Counted from the stretch's first letter, positions 8,942 through 19,855 are shown. The stretch is 64,000 nucleotides of DNA from Gallionella capsiferriformans ES-2 (GCF_000145255.1 NC_014394.1:620001-684000); one strand, 5' to 3'. A program made the numbers and translations. Notes: a model not told the origin generated them from the letters alone.

Positions 8942-9037
8942 TTATTCGCCCTTTACTAATTGAGTGATCATAAAGATAGAAAAACCAACAAATATGATGA
9001 CGGTGCCTAATGAAGCGATCGTTGCGATAATAGCCAT
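8942..9037 (-). CDS. 31-residue single-pass membrane protein (small protein B)
   Basis: Minus-strand frame beginning MAIIATIASLGTVII and ending ITQLVKGE, 31 residues, same length as small protein A. The two align without gaps: M-[SA]-I-I-A-T-[VI]-A-S-[VL]-G-T, then a divergent hydrophobic core and a Q-L near the charged end. GGGAG precedes the ATG by nine bases. A perfect TATAAT lies upstream at 9103-9108. The conserved N-terminus and free C-terminal half suggest a duplicated gene under selection. Function unknown. Confidence 0.72.
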   Translation of the reverse strand: MAIIATIASLGTVIIFVGFSIFMITQLVKGE

Positions 9038-9102
9038 TTTTATTTTCTCCCTGATAGTTCCATAGCTCAATTATCGAAAAATAGTTGACTGAAACGTTGC
9101 AG

Positions 9103-9108
9103 ATTATA
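9103..9108 (-). promoter_or_regulatory. -10 element for the small membrane protein genes
   Basis: TATAAT read on the minus strand, 66 bases before the start of small protein B. No convincing -35 hexamer is seen at 16-18 bp, so the assignment is tentative. Confidence 0.4.
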
Positions 9109-9401
9109 ATAGCAAATTTGTCGGAAATGTGAGTTTTTTAATCGTGAGGTCATAAAATAGTTGTTAACCGTACAACTTTTCGTCATCGCTGATTTTTAGG
9201 GGGTATTTAGCAAATAACTTTCTGGAAATGCTTGTATGAATAAGGATGTCGTTGCATTCCATTTTGCAAAAGCTTAGGCTTACGGCCGTATCGATACTGT
9301 TCACCGGGAGTGACGGTGCGGGGGCATTTGATAGTCGCTGTTAACCGTGTTGCGCATCAGTCTATGTAGGCTTTAACTCATGCTTAAAAAGGGATCTTAA
9401 A
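9109..9401. other. Intergenic region before the chemoreceptor gene
   Basis: About 290 bases between divergent genes. A short stem CACC/GGTG around 9302-9318 and a repeated GTTAACCGT (near 9163 and 9341) are visible. No tRNA, riboswitch or clear plus-strand promoter was recognised. Confidence 0.4.
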
Positions 9402-10979
9402 ATGAGCATCAGAACTAAACTTAGAATTTTAGGCTTCGTGACTTTGAGCGGGCTGGGATTGATTTTGATGGTGACTATTTTTGGGCTGAATGCGATTCAG
9501 GAAGCCGGGGATACCGCTCATCGCAGGGAGGCGTATGTCATCGACCTGCTCGAAGTGAAAGCCAGCGCGCTGTCGACTATTATGCTGGATCCGGCTTTGT
9601 CAGAAACCAAAGAGGTTTTTTCTGCCGCGGCTCAAAATATCGAGTTGCATGGCGCGATTGCGGTTAAGACGATTAAGCGCGAAGCCATACGCGACGAGTT
9701 GAAAAGCATCCTTGGCCAATGGGATCGCTACAACAAGGATTCGCAATCGCTGATCCAGTTGGGGCAGACCGACATAAAAACGGCCACTGAAAAATTAGTT
9801 CCTTTGTATAACGGTGAATTCAAGCCCTTCCAGTCTGCGCTGGAAAAATTCATCGGTGTGCGGCAGAGTGAAGCTGCGCAGGCAAGAGAGCAGGCGACGG
9901 AAGTTTCAGGCAGAATCTTCTGGCAGTTGATTGCCCTCATCGGGCTGATCGCTGCCGTGAATGTGTTTGTGGTGCTGAATCTTGCCCGCTCATTGCAATC
10001 AGGTTTGCGGGGCATCCAGCAAAAGATCGTCTTGTTGAAGCAGGGGGATTTAACTCAGCGCCTGCCCTCGGATATGGACGATGAACTCGGTGAAATTGCG
10101 GCCGGGGTGAATTCATTCGTGGATGAGTTGCAACATATCGTCAAAAACACCCGCGATTCTGCCGATATGGTGGCCAGTTCAGCCCGTCAATTGGCCGCCG
10201 CTGCGGCGCAAGTACTGGATAATGCAAATCATCAGGGTGAGACGACCTCGTCCGTTGCGGCTTCCGTTGAAGAATTTTCTGTCAGTATCGATCAGGTTGC
10301 AGATAGTGCGGCGCAGGCTGAGAAAAAAGCGGCCATGTCGGGTGAATCCTCACGGCACGCGGGCGATGAAGTGGCCAGTGCAGTGGCGGAAATCAGGAAT
10401 ATCGAAAAGGTGGTTAACGACGCCTCGGGACAGATTGAGTCGCTGGGTATGAAAGCCGAGGAGATCAGCAGCATTATCAATGCAATCAGGGAAGTGGCTG
10501 ATCAGACTAACTTGCTGGCATTGAATGCGGCGATTGAAGCTGCGCGGGCGGGTGAGCAGGGGCGCGGATTCGCCGTGGTTGCCGATGAGGTGCGCAAGCT
10601 GGCTGAACGTACGACGCAATCTGCGCAGGAAATTACCAGCATGATAGGCTCGATTCAGGTTCAGGCAAAAAATTCTACCAGTGTGATGCGCCGCGGTAAT
10701 GAGATGGTCACGCACGGTGTGATGCTGGCTGAAAATGCAGGCGGCTCGATGAGTCAAATCAACGAGGGCGCATCGGATGTGGTTAAGGCGATCGGCGATA
10801 TTTCCGATGTGTTGCGCGAGCAAAAAAATGCCAGTGCGGAAATCGCCCGAAATATTGAGCAAATTGCGCAAATGAGCGAGGAAAGCGTGGGCGCGGTCTC
10901 TGAAGTGTCATCGGCTGCCGGGCGGTTGGAGAAGCTGGCGGCAGGCCTGCAACAGGAAGTTGCCCGGTTTACGGCCTAG
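9402..10979 (+). CDS. Methyl-accepting chemotaxis protein
   Basis: 525 residues with the classic transmembrane receptor plan: TM1 at about 10-30, a roughly 140-residue periplasmic four-helix-type sensor, TM2 at about 170-193, HAMP (about 195-250) and the cytoplasmic signalling coiled coil. The conserved hairpin tip, including [20 protein letters not shown], is at about 366-390 and binds CheW/CheA. No CheB/CheR-tethering pentapeptide is visible at the C-terminus (ends ARFTA). The ligand cannot be told from sequence. It is a lone gene with no che genes nearby. Confidence 0.93.
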   Translation: MSIRTKLRILGFVTLSGLGLILMVTIFGLNAIQEAGDTAHRREAYVIDLLEVKASALSTIMLDPALSETKEVFSAAAQNIELHGAIAVKTIKREAIRDELKSILGQWDRYNKDSQSLIQLGQTDIKTATEKLVPLYNGEFKPFQSALEKFIGVRQSEAAQAREQATEVSGRIFWQLIALIGLIAAVNVFVVLNLARSLQSGLRGIQQKIVLLKQGDLTQRLPSDMDDELGEIAAGVNSFVDELQHIVKNTRDSADMVASSARQLAAAAAQVLDNANHQGETTSSVAASVEEFSVSIDQVADSAAQAEKKAAMSGESSRHAGDEVASAVAEIRNIEKVVNDASGQIESLGMKAEEISSIINAIREVADQTNLLALNAAIEAARAGEQGRGFAVVADEVRKLAERTTQSAQEITSMIGSIQVQAKNSTSVMRRGNEMVTHGVMLAENAGGSMSQINEGASDVVKAIGDISDVLREQKNASAEIARNIEQIAQMSEESVGAVSEVSSAAGRLEKLAAGLQQEVARFTA

Positions 10980-11045
10980 ATTTTTTTACAATTTGCCGAG
11001 ATTTGAATTAATGTTTTTTCGATATGCAGGTATCATCGCCCCGCT

Positions 11046-12377
11046 ATGAAAAAACTTTATATTAAAACCTATGGCTGCCAGATGAACGAGTACGACTCGG
11101 ACAAAATGGCGGATGTGATGCGTGCGTGCGACGGCATGGAACAGACTGACAAGATCGAAGAGGCCGATGTCATTCTGTTCAATACCTGTTCGATACGCGA
11201 GAAAGCAGAAGAGAAGGTGTTTTCGGATTTGGGGCGTGTGCGCCCGCTCAAGCTGGCCAATCCGAATCTGGTGATCGGCGTGGGCGGCTGTGTCGCAAGT
11301 CAAGAGGGCGATGTGATCATCAAACGCGCGCCTTATGTGGACGTGGTGTTCGGGCCGCAAACCCTGCATCGTCTGCCGGAACTGATCAAGGCGCGGCGCG
11401 ATAGCGGGCGCGCTCAGGTGGACATCAGCTTCCCTGAGATTGAAAAATTCGATCATCTGCCAACGCCTGTGACGACCTCCGCTTCCGCCTTCGTCTCCAT
11501 CATGGAAGGGTGCAGCAAATACTGTACGTTCTGCGTGGTGCCTTATACGCGTGGTGAAGAAGTGTCGCGCCCCTTGAGCGACGTGATGAAGGATATCGAG
11601 GAACTCACCGCTCAGGGCGTCAAGGAAGTGACCCTGATCGGCCAGAACGTCAATGCCTATGCCGGGTTGACCGAGGATGACGATACGGTCGACTTCGCGT
11701 ATCTGATTCAGGCGATCGCAGCACTGCCCGAGATTGCCCGCATCCGTTATTCGACCTCGCATCCCAGAGATATGAGCCAGCGTCTGATCGACGTCTATGC
11801 CACCACGCCGAAGCTGGTGAGCCACTTGCATCTGCCGGTGCAATCCGGTTCAGACCGGGTGCTGGCGGCGATGAAGCGCGGTCATACGGTACTCGAATAC
11901 AAATCGGTGATCCGCCGTGTACGTGCGCTGCGTCCCGACCTGTGCGTGACCTCCGATTTTATCGTCGGTTTTCCCGGCGAGACCGAAGCTGATTTTGAGG
12001 CAACCCTCAAACTGATCGAGGATATCGGCTTCGACAACAGTTTTAGTTATCTGTACAGCCCGCGCCCCGGTACGCCTGCGGCCGAAATGCATGACGACAC
12101 GCCGCTGGAGGTGAAATCCGCGCGTCTGAAACGATTGCAGGATAAGTTGTCTTCGCTGGAGGACGGCGTGGGGCAGGCGATGTTAGGCTCGGTTCAGCGC
12201 GTGCTGGTGGAAGGCATCTCGAAAAAAGACCTGCTGGAAATGGCAGGGCGCACCGACAACAACCGCGTGATCAATTTTCGCGGCTCGCCCGGCATGATCG
12301 GCCGTTTTGTGGATGTCAAAGTGACCGAAGTTGTCAGGCACACGTTGCGCGGTGAGCTGGCGGGGATGGTTGCATGA
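11046..12377 (+). CDS. miaB: tRNA-2-methylthio-N6-dimethylallyladenosine synthase
   Basis: 443 residues. Radical-SAM methylthiotransferase that modifies i6A37 of tRNAs reading UNN codons. N-terminal UPF0004 domain with [10 protein letters not shown] and two further conserved cysteines (CSIR, GGCVASQ) binds the auxiliary cluster; the radical-SAM motif CSKYCTFC is near residues 155-162; a TRAM domain closes the protein (about 375-440). The start ATG gives the typical [14 protein letters not shown]. Its last bases overlap ybeY (ATGA), forming miaB-ybeY-corC. Confidence 0.97.
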   Translation: MKKLYIKTYGCQMNEYDSDKMADVMRACDGMEQTDKIEEADVILFNTCSIREKAEEKVFSDLGRVRPLKLANPNLVIGVGGCVASQEGDVIIKRAPYVDVVFGPQTLHRLPELIKARRDSGRAQVDISFPEIEKFDHLPTPVTTSASAFVSIMEGCSKYCTFCVVPYTRGEEVSRPLSDVMKDIEELTAQGVKEVTLIGQNVNAYAGLTEDDDTVDFAYLIQAIAALPEIARIRYSTSHPRDMSQRLIDVYATTPKLVSHLHLPVQSGSDRVLAAMKRGHTVLEYKSVIRRVRALRPDLCVTSDFIVGFPGETEADFEATLKLIEDIGFDNSFSYLYSPRPGTPAAEMHDDTPLEVKSARLKRLQDKLSSLEDGVGQAMLGSVQRVLVEGISKKDLLEMAGRTDNNRVINFRGSPGMIGRFVDVKVTEVVRHTLRGELAGMVA

Positions 12378-12835
12378 AACCTGCGAATAAAGTTGTCAAG
12401 CCTGCGCTCTCGCTTGCCGTGCAATACGTCAGCGCAGCTCAGAATTTGCCCGCCCGCCCGCAGTGGCGGCGCTGGATTAAAGCCGCCTTGCAGCGCGATG
12501 TGAGCCTCGCGCTGCGCATCGTCGATGAGGCGGAAGGCCGTGAGCTAAACAAGGCGTATCGGGGGCGGGACTATGCGACCAATGTGCTGACCTTCGTCTA
12601 TGACGAGGACGATCATTTGTCGGGCGATGTGGTGATCTGTGCGCCGGTGGTGGCGCGTGAAGCCACTGAGCAGGATAAGGATTTGTTGACCCATTATGCG
12701 CATCTGGCCATTCACGCCGCTCTGCATCTGCAAGGCTATGACCACGAAGTCGACGCCGAGGCAGAGGAGATGGAAGCGTTGGAAACAGCGCTGATGTTAA
12801 AATTGGGGTATCCTGATCCCTATAAAGAAACCTGA
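12374..12835 (+). CDS. ybeY: Endoribonuclease YbeY
   Basis: 153 residues. Zinc metalloendoribonuclease needed for 16S rRNA 3' maturation and ribosome quality control. The metal-binding H-X3-H-X5-H motif is seen in [12 protein letters not shown] at about residues 119-131. Start overlaps the miaB stop. The phoH gene often found between miaB and ybeY in related genomes is absent here. Confidence 0.95.
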   Translation: MKPANKVVKPALSLAVQYVSAAQNLPARPQWRRWIKAALQRDVSLALRIVDEAEGRELNKAYRGRDYATNVLTFVYDEDDHLSGDVVICAPVVAREATEQDKDLLTHYAHLAIHAALHLQGYDHEVDAEAEEMEALETALMLKLGYPDPYKET

Positions 12836-12845
12836 CAGCCAAAAC

Positions 12846-13679
12846 ATGGACGAGCCTGAGAGTCACAAACCCACCTTGCTGGAACGTTTATCCGCGCTGC
12901 TGTTGCGCGAACCGGAAGATCGAGAGCAGTTGGTACAACTGCTGCACGGCGCTTACGAAAATAATTTGCTCGATGCAGATGCACTATCGATGATGGAGGG
13001 GGTGCTGCAAGTCTCCGAACGTCAGGTGCGCGAAATTATGATCCCCCGCGCGCAGATGGATGTCATCGACATCAGTCAGCCACCTGAAGCATTCATCCCC
13101 TTTGTCATTGAAACCGCACACTCGCGTTTCCCGGTCATAGAAGGCGACAAGGATCACATCATCGGCATACTGCTGGCGAAAGATTTGCTGCGTTACTATG
13201 CCGGCGAAGAGTTTGATGTGCGCGATATGTTGCGGCCGGTCGTATTCGTTCCGGAATCCAAGCGCCAGAACGTGCTGCTGCGCGAGTTTCGCAGCAATCG
13301 CAATCACATTGCGCTGGTCGTCAATGAGTATGGTGGCGTGTCGGGTCTGGTCACCATCGAGGATGTGCTGGAGCAGATCGTCGGCGACATCGAGGATGAA
13401 TACGATTTTGATGTTGATGAGGACAACATCATCGCCGATGGCGCGGGCCAGTATCGCATCAAGGCCGATACCGAAATCGCCGATTTTAACGCGGTGCTGG
13501 GTACGGACTTTAGCGATGAGGATTGTGACACGGTGGGGGGGCTGGTGCTCAAAGCGGCCGGTCGCCTGCCTAAATGTGGTGACCGGGTGCAACTGGACGC
13601 CTTTATCTTCACGGTGCTGCGCGCGGACAGTCGCAGGTTATATACTCTGCAGGTAAGTCAGCAAACACCGGGGAATTAA
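12846..13679 (+). CDS. corC: Magnesium/cobalt efflux-type CBS protein CorC
   Basis: 277 residues, lacking the membrane domain of larger CNNM homologues. Tandem CBS domains span about 60-190 (EIMIPRAQMDVID ... VVNEYGGVSGLVTIEDVLEQIVGDIEDE), followed by the CorC_HlyC transporter-associated domain (about 200-277). It is linked in enterobacteria to CorA-dependent Mg/Co efflux and in operons with ybeY. It lies ten bases after ybeY. Confidence 0.94.
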   Translation: MDEPESHKPTLLERLSALLLREPEDREQLVQLLHGAYENNLLDADALSMMEGVLQVSERQVREIMIPRAQMDVIDISQPPEAFIPFVIETAHSRFPVIEGDKDHIIGILLAKDLLRYYAGEEFDVRDMLRPVVFVPESKRQNVLLREFRSNRNHIALVVNEYGGVSGLVTIEDVLEQIVGDIEDEYDFDVDEDNIIADGAGQYRIKADTEIADFNAVLGTDFSDEDCDTVGGLVLKAAGRLPKCGDRVQLDAFIFTVLRADSRRLYTLQVSQQTPGN

Positions 13680-13694
13680 TCTTCGCACGGCGGT

Positions 13695-14927
13695 TTATTT
13701 TTCCTTGACGGGTTTGCCGATTGCCAGCGAGTAAAAGCGCTGCGCCAGCCGTGTCGGGTAGGCCATCACCAGCAACGCGGTGAAGGTAATGCTGATCAGC
13801 ACGACCATGTAAGTGGTATCTCTGATGATCTCGCCCCCCGCCACGCCATATTGCAGCGGCAATGATGCCAGCACGGCGGCCGCCAGTCCCTTGGGAACCA
13901 TCATTGAGGTGATCGCGGTATCGCGTAGGCTGTAGCCGGGATCGCGGAACACGGCGCGGGTCAGTGCGATGCGCATCAGATAGATCAGCAGCACGATGAG
14001 CGCTGCGGTCAGTGTCAGATTCACCGCGCTAAAGTGGATGGAAATGCCAAGGTAGACGAAGAAGTAAGTTCGGAGCAGAAATACCGCTTCGCTGTAAAAA
14101 GCCAGATCGATGTCGTTCAGCGGCACGATGTTCCGGTCTATGCTCGGGATGCGATGTAAATTGAATTCTTCAAAATTGCTCAGTGTAAAACCTAACGCCA
14201 GCGCCGCGATGGGGCCCGAGAATCCCAGCCCTTCGGTCGCGCCATAGACGATGAACACATAGGCCAGTGTCGATGAGATGGTATTGGGAAAATCGCGCAC
14301 GCGGCCTAATACCAGCAGCCAGCCTATACCGCCGATCACGCCGATCACGGTTGCAAACACCATCGCCGAGAGCACGCTGCCGATCAGCTTACCGGGCTCT
14401 ACGCCGCCTTGCGTGTAGATATGCAGCAGCGCAAATACGCCGATAATGCTCAGCACATCCGTCAGCGCAGACTCAAGGATCATCACGGTGGCAGGCTTTT
14501 CGGATACGCGCAACACTTTCACCAGCGGGATGATGACAGCGGGAGAGGTGCTCCCCAGCGTCAGACCCAGCATGGTGGCGGGCAAGATGCTAAGCTCCAG
14601 CGCGTAGATGCCGACCAAGGTTGCGATGATCGCGGTCAGCACGAAGCAGCCGATGGCAAGTTTACCCGTGGTGGTGAGCGATTTACTCAGCACATTCATC
14701 TCAAGCGAGGTGCCGCCTTCGAACAGGATGACCACCAGTGCGATGGTGGCAAACAAGGAGCCGACCTTGCCGAAGTCAGCCGGCGAGACGAACCCCAGCA
14801 CAGGGCCTAGCACGATACCGACAATCACCAGCACCAGCACATCCGGGATATTGGTTTTGCGAAATTGCAGGGAAAGGAAATGGGCAAAGAACACCATCAG
14901 TCCGATGAACAGTATCGTTGTGGACAT
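13695..14927 (-). CDS. CPA1-type cation:proton antiporter
   Basis: 410 residues with about 12 hydrophobic segments across the length. The centre carries GSTSPAVIIPLVK and ESALTDVLSI; the ES-A-x-D region corresponds to the ion-binding helix of NhaP/NhaA-like exchangers. There is no C-terminal regulatory (RCK/TrkA) extension. Predicted inner-membrane exchanger of Na+ or K+ for H+; the ion cannot be read from sequence. Convergent with corC, 15 bp apart. Confidence 0.88.
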   Translation of the reverse strand: MSTTILFIGLMVFFAHFLSLQFRKTNIPDVLVLVIVGIVLGPVLGFVSPADFGKVGSLFATIALVVILFEGGTSLEMNVLSKSLTTTGKLAIGCFVLTAIIATLVGIYALELSILPATMLGLTLGSTSPAVIIPLVKVLRVSEKPATVMILESALTDVLSIIGVFALLHIYTQGGVEPGKLIGSVLSAMVFATVIGVIGGIGWLLVLGRVRDFPNTISSTLAYVFIVYGATEGLGFSGPIAALALGFTLSNFEEFNLHRIPSIDRNIVPLNDIDLAFYSEAVFLLRTYFFVYLGISIHFSAVNLTLTAALIVLLIYLMRIALTRAVFRDPGYSLRDTAITSMMVPKGLAAAVLASLPLQYGVAGGEIIRDTTYMVVLISITFTALLVMAYPTRLAQRFYSLAIGKPVKEK

Positions 14928-15001
14928 TTTCGCACCTTGGTTTGAGAGGCTGCGGATTATACATGACGCTCAATGGCCAGACCGGAGTGAGGTTTGCAGG
15001 C

Positions 15002-15033
15002 AAAAAAATTGGCAGCCATTTTCAGGCTGCCAA
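15002..15033 (-). terminator. Terminator of the pflB-pflA-transporter operon
   Basis: On the minus strand TTGGCAGCC pairs with GGCTGCCAA around a seven-base loop, followed by seven T. It lies 30 bases after the transporter stop. Confidence 0.9.
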
Positions 15034-15062
15034 CTGTGTGGGCTACAAAGGCTTAAGGCTCA

Positions 15063-16721
15063 TCAATGAAACAGAATCACTGCTTTGTTGAAGGTGATCC
15101 ACAGGCCAATTGCGATCGGGATGCCGACAGCAGTCCAAGCGAGCGCTGTTGCCGTATCGAGGCCGCCGTGCGTGATGCCAAAAGAACCTGTAACGAGTTC
15201 TTCGTTCACTTCCTTTTGATGGTGAGCCGCTTCGATTTCACGCATTTCCTGTTCGGTCAGATGCCACTTCTTGTCCACCGGTTTGATCAGCCAGTTGGCG
15301 ATAAAGCCCAGCACTAGGAAGCTTGCCAGTATATACATGGTGAAGTCGTATACCTGTTCGCGCGGCACGCCCGCATTGATCTGCGCTTCTCTGATGTAGT
15401 TCACCACCACCGGGCCGATGATGCCGGCTGTCGCCCAGGCGGTCAGCAGGCGGCCGTGGATTGCGCCGACAAATTGCGTGCCGAACATGTCCGCCAGATA
15501 TGCCGGAACCGTGGCAAAGCCGCCGCCATACATGGACAGGATCACGCAGAAGAACGCGACGAATAAGGCTTGATGGCCCGAGTGCGCCGCCCACGGTGCG
15601 AGCGAATACATCGCGATGCCCAGTGCGAAGAACACGAAGTAAGTATTCTTGCGCCCGAGCGTGTCGGAGAGCGAGGCCCAGAAGAAGCGTCCTGCGATGT
15701 TAAACAACGAAAGCAATCCGGCAAAACCTGCGGCCAGTGCTGCGATTGATTTTTTCTGATCGTCGTTCAGGTGGACAAAATCGACCTCGGGCAGGCCCAG
15801 CAAGCGGCCGCTGAAAATTTCCTGCAACATGGGCGATGCCATGCCGAGCACGCCGATGCCGGCGCTGACGTTCAGGCACAGCACCGCCCAGATCAGCCAG
15901 AATTGCGGCGTTTTGTGCACGTTCTTTACATGCACGTTGTTGTCCGAGATCAGCGCATGCTGAGTCTCAGGCCGGCTCCAGCCTTCCAGTTTCCAGCCGG
16001 TTGGCGGCACGCGGTAACCGAATGCGCCGCAGGTCATCGCGATGAAATATACGACGCCCATGGTAGCGAAGGTCTCCCACACACCGATGCTGGTCGGGGT
16101 GCGGAAATGCTCCATCAGCATGTTGGCCAGCGGAGCGCCTATCATCGCGCCGCCGCCGAAGCCCATGATGGCCATGCCGGTTGCCATGCCGCGTTTATCC
16201 GGGAACCATTTGATCAGCGTGGAAACGGGCGAGATATAGCCCAAACCCAGACCAATGCCGCCGATGAAACCCGATCCTAACCACATCAGCCAGAGCTGGT
16301 GGATATACACGCCGTAGGCGGAAATCAGCAAACCGCCACCCCAGCACACCGCGGCGGTAAACCCTGCGCGACGCGGCCCCACGCGTTCGAGCCAGCCGCC
16401 CCAGATTGCGGCAGAGGAACCCAGTAACAGGAAGAACAAGGTGTACATCCAGCCCAGATCGCTGATTTTCCAGTCGCAAGAGGTCGCGAATAAGGCATCG
16501 ATCAGTCCCGATTCGGCGGGGCAGGCAACCTGCGTCGTGATGCCGACGGATTTGGATAACGGCAGCCAGAACACGGAAAAGCCATAGGCCATGCCAATAC
16601 ACAGGTGAATGGCGAGCGCAGCGGGGGGAACCAGCCAGCGGTTAAACCCTGCGCGGGCGACGGTGCGCTCACGGGCGAGCCAGCCTGAAGGGGTGCCGGT
16701 TGATAAATTGGGTGTGGTCAT
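15063..16721 (-). CDS. OFA-family MFS transporter (oxalate/formate antiporter type)
   Basis: 552 residues with 12 predicted helices, longer than simple MFS carriers because of an internal loop. OFA-like features are the N-terminal GMAYGFSVFWLPL helix and the GLGLGYISPVSTLIKWFPDKRG segment. The family includes the oxalate/formate exchanger OxlT; many members sit beside pyruvate formate-lyase, as here, and probably export formate or exchange it with an organic acid. Third gene of the minus-strand operon pflB-pflA-OFA, 40 bp after pflA, with a terminator right after it. Confidence 0.88.
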   Translation of the reverse strand: MTTPNLSTGTPSGWLARERTVARAGFNRWLVPPAALAIHLCIGMAYGFSVFWLPLSKSVGITTQVACPAESGLIDALFATSCDWKISDLGWMYTLFFLLLGSSAAIWGGWLERVGPRRAGFTAAVCWGGGLLISAYGVYIHQLWLMWLGSGFIGGIGLGLGYISPVSTLIKWFPDKRGMATGMAIMGFGGGAMIGAPLANMLMEHFRTPTSIGVWETFATMGVVYFIAMTCGAFGYRVPPTGWKLEGWSRPETQHALISDNNVHVKNVHKTPQFWLIWAVLCLNVSAGIGVLGMASPMLQEIFSGRLLGLPEVDFVHLNDDQKKSIAALAAGFAGLLSLFNIAGRFFWASLSDTLGRKNTYFVFFALGIAMYSLAPWAAHSGHQALFVAFFCVILSMYGGGFATVPAYLADMFGTQFVGAIHGRLLTAWATAGIIGPVVVNYIREAQINAGVPREQVYDFTMYILASFLVLGFIANWLIKPVDKKWHLTEQEMREIEAAHHQKEVNEELVTGSFGITHGGLDTATALAWTAVGIPIAIGLWITFNKAVILFH

Positions 16722-16761
16722 AAGCAGCTTTCTTGATGAAGGTTAAAGTGTTGAATGTGGT

Positions 16762-17550
16762 TTAGCAGGCGTTCAGATTGCGTAGCCTGAACTGGTTGAT
16801 GACGCGATTTAACAGTTCGGCTGAGGGCGGCTGTACCGTTTTTAACTGGTAGGGGTATCCCAACTCCTCCCATTTGTGTTCGCCCATTTTATGGAAGGGC
16901 AATACTTCGACGCGTTCCACGCCGTCCAGTGTGGCGACGAAATCGGCCAGTTTTTCCACGTCGTCAATCGCATCGGTGTAACCTGGCACCAGTACGTAGC
17001 GTATCCACATCTTCTTGCCCATCGCCGACATCCTGCGTGCAAAATCGAGCGTCGGCTGGACGGGGTTCGCGGTCAGCGCATGATGTTTTGCAGGGTCGAT
17101 GTGTTTGATGTCGAGCAAAATCAGGTCGACATTGTCAAACCAGTCGTCTTGCAGGTGGGCGCCTAAAAATCCCTGCGTGTCGAGCGTGGTGTGCAGGTGC
17201 AGCTCGTGTTTTGCGCGGTAGAAGATTTCCCCGATATAGTGCGCCTGCATCAGCGGCTCGCCACCTGAAATGGTCAGTCCGCCGGTTGCGCGAAGAAATC
17301 TGGCGTACTTCTTTAATTTGCTGAGGACTTCATCCACTTGCATCAGTTTGCCGTTGTGCAATTTTACGGTATCGGGATTGTGGCAATACAGGCAGCGAAA
17401 CTGGCAGCCGGAGACGAAAACCACGAAGCGCATGCCGGGGCCATCGACGGCACTGCTGGTCACGAATGAATGCACAAAGCCTGACAGTCGACCGTTTTCG
17501 TCGACGCAGGCAGGGGCAATATAGTTAGGATGTCTTGATTCGGTTTGCAT
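16762..17550 (-). CDS. pflA: Pyruvate formate-lyase-activating enzyme
   Basis: 262 residues. Radical-SAM enzyme that installs the glycyl radical on PflB. The CX3CX2C cluster motif is CQFRCLYC near residues 50-57, and GGEP follows near residue 96. It lies 34 bp downstream of pflB. Length and motif spacing match the short, single-cluster PflA type. Confidence 0.95.
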   Translation of the reverse strand: MQTESRHPNYIAPACVDENGRLSGFVHSFVTSSAVDGPGMRFVVFVSGCQFRCLYCHNPDTVKLHNGKLMQVDEVLSKLKKYARFLRATGGLTISGGEPLMQAHYIGEIFYRAKHELHLHTTLDTQGFLGAHLQDDWFDNVDLILLDIKHIDPAKHHALTANPVQPTLDFARRMSAMGKKMWIRYVLVPGYTDAIDDVEKLADFVATLDGVERVEVLPFHKMGEHKWEELGYPYQLKTVQPPSAELLNRVINQFRLRNLNAC

Positions 17551-17584
17551 GATCGGGTATCGCCATCATCGAAGGCCTGAATTT

Positions 17585-19855
17585 TTAACAGTGCAGATGG
17601 AAAGTCCGGTTAATGACATCGAGCTGCTGTTCGCGGGTCAGCTTGATGAAATTGACCGCATAGCCCGAGACGCGCAGCGTTAATTGCGGGTAATTTTCCG
17701 GATGTTCCATCGCGTCGAGCAGCGTTTCCTTATTCAGCACGTTGACATTGACGTGAAAACCGTTCGACGTGCAAAACATATCCAGACAGTTGGTCAGATT
17801 GTCGACGCGGTCTGTCAGGGTGCGTCCCAGCGCGTCCGGCGTACAGGTGGCGGTCCATGAAATGCCATCGAGTGCGGCCAGATAGGGTAGCTTTGCGACT
17901 GAGGCACCGGAGGCGACAAAGCCCTGCGTATCGCGGCCGTTCATCGGATTGGCGCCGGGTGCAAAAGGCTCGCCGGTTCTTCTGCCGTCCGGGGTGTTGC
18001 CGGTCTTTTTGCCGTACACCACGTTGGAGGTAATCGTCAGTACCGACTGGGTCGGCACGCTGTCGCGGTAGGTCTTGTGTTTACGGATTTTATCCATGAA
18101 CGTCTCGACCAGCCACACCGCGATTTGATCGACGCGATTGTCGTTGTTGCCGTAGGCCGGATATTCGCCTTCAATGGCAAAGTCGGTCGCGATACCCTGG
18201 TCGTTACGGATTACTTTGACGCGGGCGTATTTGATCGCGGACAGCGAATCAGCTACCACAGACAGACCGGCAATGCCGCAGGCCATGGTGCGCAGGATGT
18301 CGCGGTCGTGCAGCGCCATTTCGATGCGTTCGTAATGGTATTTGTCGTGCATGTAGTGTATGGCATTCAAGGCCTTGATGTAGGTCGTGGCAAGCCAGTC
18401 CATCATCTGCTCGAATTTATCGATCACTTCATCATAGTTCAGATAGTCGGCGGTGATCGGGGTAAAGCCGTGAGCGATCTTGACGCCGGATTTTTCATCT
18501 ACGCCGCCGTTGATCGCATACAGCATGGTCTTGGCCAGATTACAGCGCGCACCGAAGAACTGCATCTGTTTGCCGATGCGCATCGCCGAGACGCAGCACG
18601 CGATGGCGTAATCATCGCCCCAGTGTTCGCGCATTAAATCATCCGATTCATACTGGATCGCACTGGTCTCGATGGAGGCTTTGGAACAGAAGTTCTTGAA
18701 GCCCTGCGGCAGCGATTTTGACCACAACACGGTCAGATTGGGCTCGGGCGCAGGGCCCAGATTGTAGAGGGTGTTGAGGAAGCGGAAGCTGTTTTTAGTG
18801 ACCAGCGTGCGGCCATCTTCGCCCATGCCGCCGATCGCTTCGGTGACCCAGGCAGGATCGCCGGAGAACAGTAAGTCGTATTCAGGGGTGCGCAAAAAGC
18901 GCACGATGCGCAATTTGATGACCAGATCGTCCATCAGTTCCTGTGCCTGCGATTCGGTCAGCACGCCTGTTGCTAGGTCGCGTTCGAGATAGATGTCAAG
19001 GAAGGACGAAATCCGCCCGATCGACATTGCCGCCCCGTTTTGTTCCTTGATTGCGGCCAGATAGCCGAAATAGGTCCATTGCACCGCCTCGCGCGCAGAG
19101 GCCGCAGGCGTGCCGATATCGAAGCCGTAGGTTGCCGCCATCTGCTTGAGTTCTGTGAGTGCCCGGATTTGTTCGGATAACTCTTCGCGCATGCGCAGCA
19201 CGTCTTCGCTGAACACCGCGTTGTCGAGTTCTGACTTTTCGCGCTGCTTGTCGCGAACCAGAAAGTCGATGCCGTACAGCGCGACGCGGCGATAATCCCC
19301 CACGATGCGCCCGCGCCCGTAGGCGTCGGGCAGTCCTGTGATGATGCCGGATTTGCGGCAGGCGAGAATGTCAGGGCTGTAGGCGTCGAACACGCCCTGA
19401 TTGTGATCCTTGCGATACAGCTGGAAGGCTTCTTTGACTTTCGGGTTCAGTGTGTAGCCGTAAGCCTCAAGGCCGGCTTCAACCATGCGCAATCCGCCGT
19501 TAGGGATGATAGCGCGTTTGAGCGGCGCATCGGTCTGCAGGCCGACGATCAGTTCGAGTGTCTGGTTGATGTAACCGGGCGTATGGGCTGTGATCGATGA
19601 ACCGATGTCGGCTGAGACATCCAGTACGCCCTTGATGCGCTCTTCTTTGATAAGCACCGAGAGCTCGCGCCATAGTTGCTGCGTGCGCGCCGTGGCCGGG
19701 GCTAAAAACTGCTCGCCGCCTTCATAGGGCGTGTAATTGAGCTGGATGAAGTCGCGCACGGACACGCGCTGTTGCCATTGACCGCCGGTAAATCCGGTCC
19801 AGCAGGCAGGCTGCAAATTATCTTGGGGGGCGTTCATAAACACTTTCAATTTCAT
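17585..19855 (-). CDS. pflB: Formate C-acetyltransferase (pyruvate formate-lyase)
   Basis: 756 residues from this ATG; a second in-frame ATG at 19837 (MNAPQ) gives 750 and aligns better with the E. coli start, so the true start is uncertain by six codons. Glycyl-radical enzyme converting pyruvate and CoA to acetyl-CoA and formate. The tandem active-site cysteines are in IACCVSAMR, and the glycine radical motif RVSGYAV is near the C-terminus. The protein is oxygen-sensitive, so expression should be limited to anoxic or microoxic conditions. No FNR site was convincingly found upstream. Confidence 0.96.
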   Translation of the reverse strand: MKLKVFMNAPQDNLQPACWTGFTGGQWQQRVSVRDFIQLNYTPYEGGEQFLAPATARTQQLWRELSVLIKEERIKGVLDVSADIGSSITAHTPGYINQTLELIVGLQTDAPLKRAIIPNGGLRMVEAGLEAYGYTLNPKVKEAFQLYRKDHNQGVFDAYSPDILACRKSGIITGLPDAYGRGRIVGDYRRVALYGIDFLVRDKQREKSELDNAVFSEDVLRMREELSEQIRALTELKQMAATYGFDIGTPAASAREAVQWTYFGYLAAIKEQNGAAMSIGRISSFLDIYLERDLATGVLTESQAQELMDDLVIKLRIVRFLRTPEYDLLFSGDPAWVTEAIGGMGEDGRTLVTKNSFRFLNTLYNLGPAPEPNLTVLWSKSLPQGFKNFCSKASIETSAIQYESDDLMREHWGDDYAIACCVSAMRIGKQMQFFGARCNLAKTMLYAINGGVDEKSGVKIAHGFTPITADYLNYDEVIDKFEQMMDWLATTYIKALNAIHYMHDKYHYERIEMALHDRDILRTMACGIAGLSVVADSLSAIKYARVKVIRNDQGIATDFAIEGEYPAYGNNDNRVDQIAVWLVETFMDKIRKHKTYRDSVPTQSVLTITSNVVYGKKTGNTPDGRRTGEPFAPGANPMNGRDTQGFVASGASVAKLPYLAALDGISWTATCTPDALGRTLTDRVDNLTNCLDMFCTSNGFHVNVNVLNKETLLDAMEHPENYPQLTLRVSGYAVNFIKLTREQQLDVINRTFHLHC

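Noticed and set aside
9250-9330. Possible c-di-GMP (GEMM) riboswitch before the chemoreceptor gene
   Set aside because: A GCAAA-GCT-like string and GGCC are present, but the conserved GEMM loop order and the paired helices are not.
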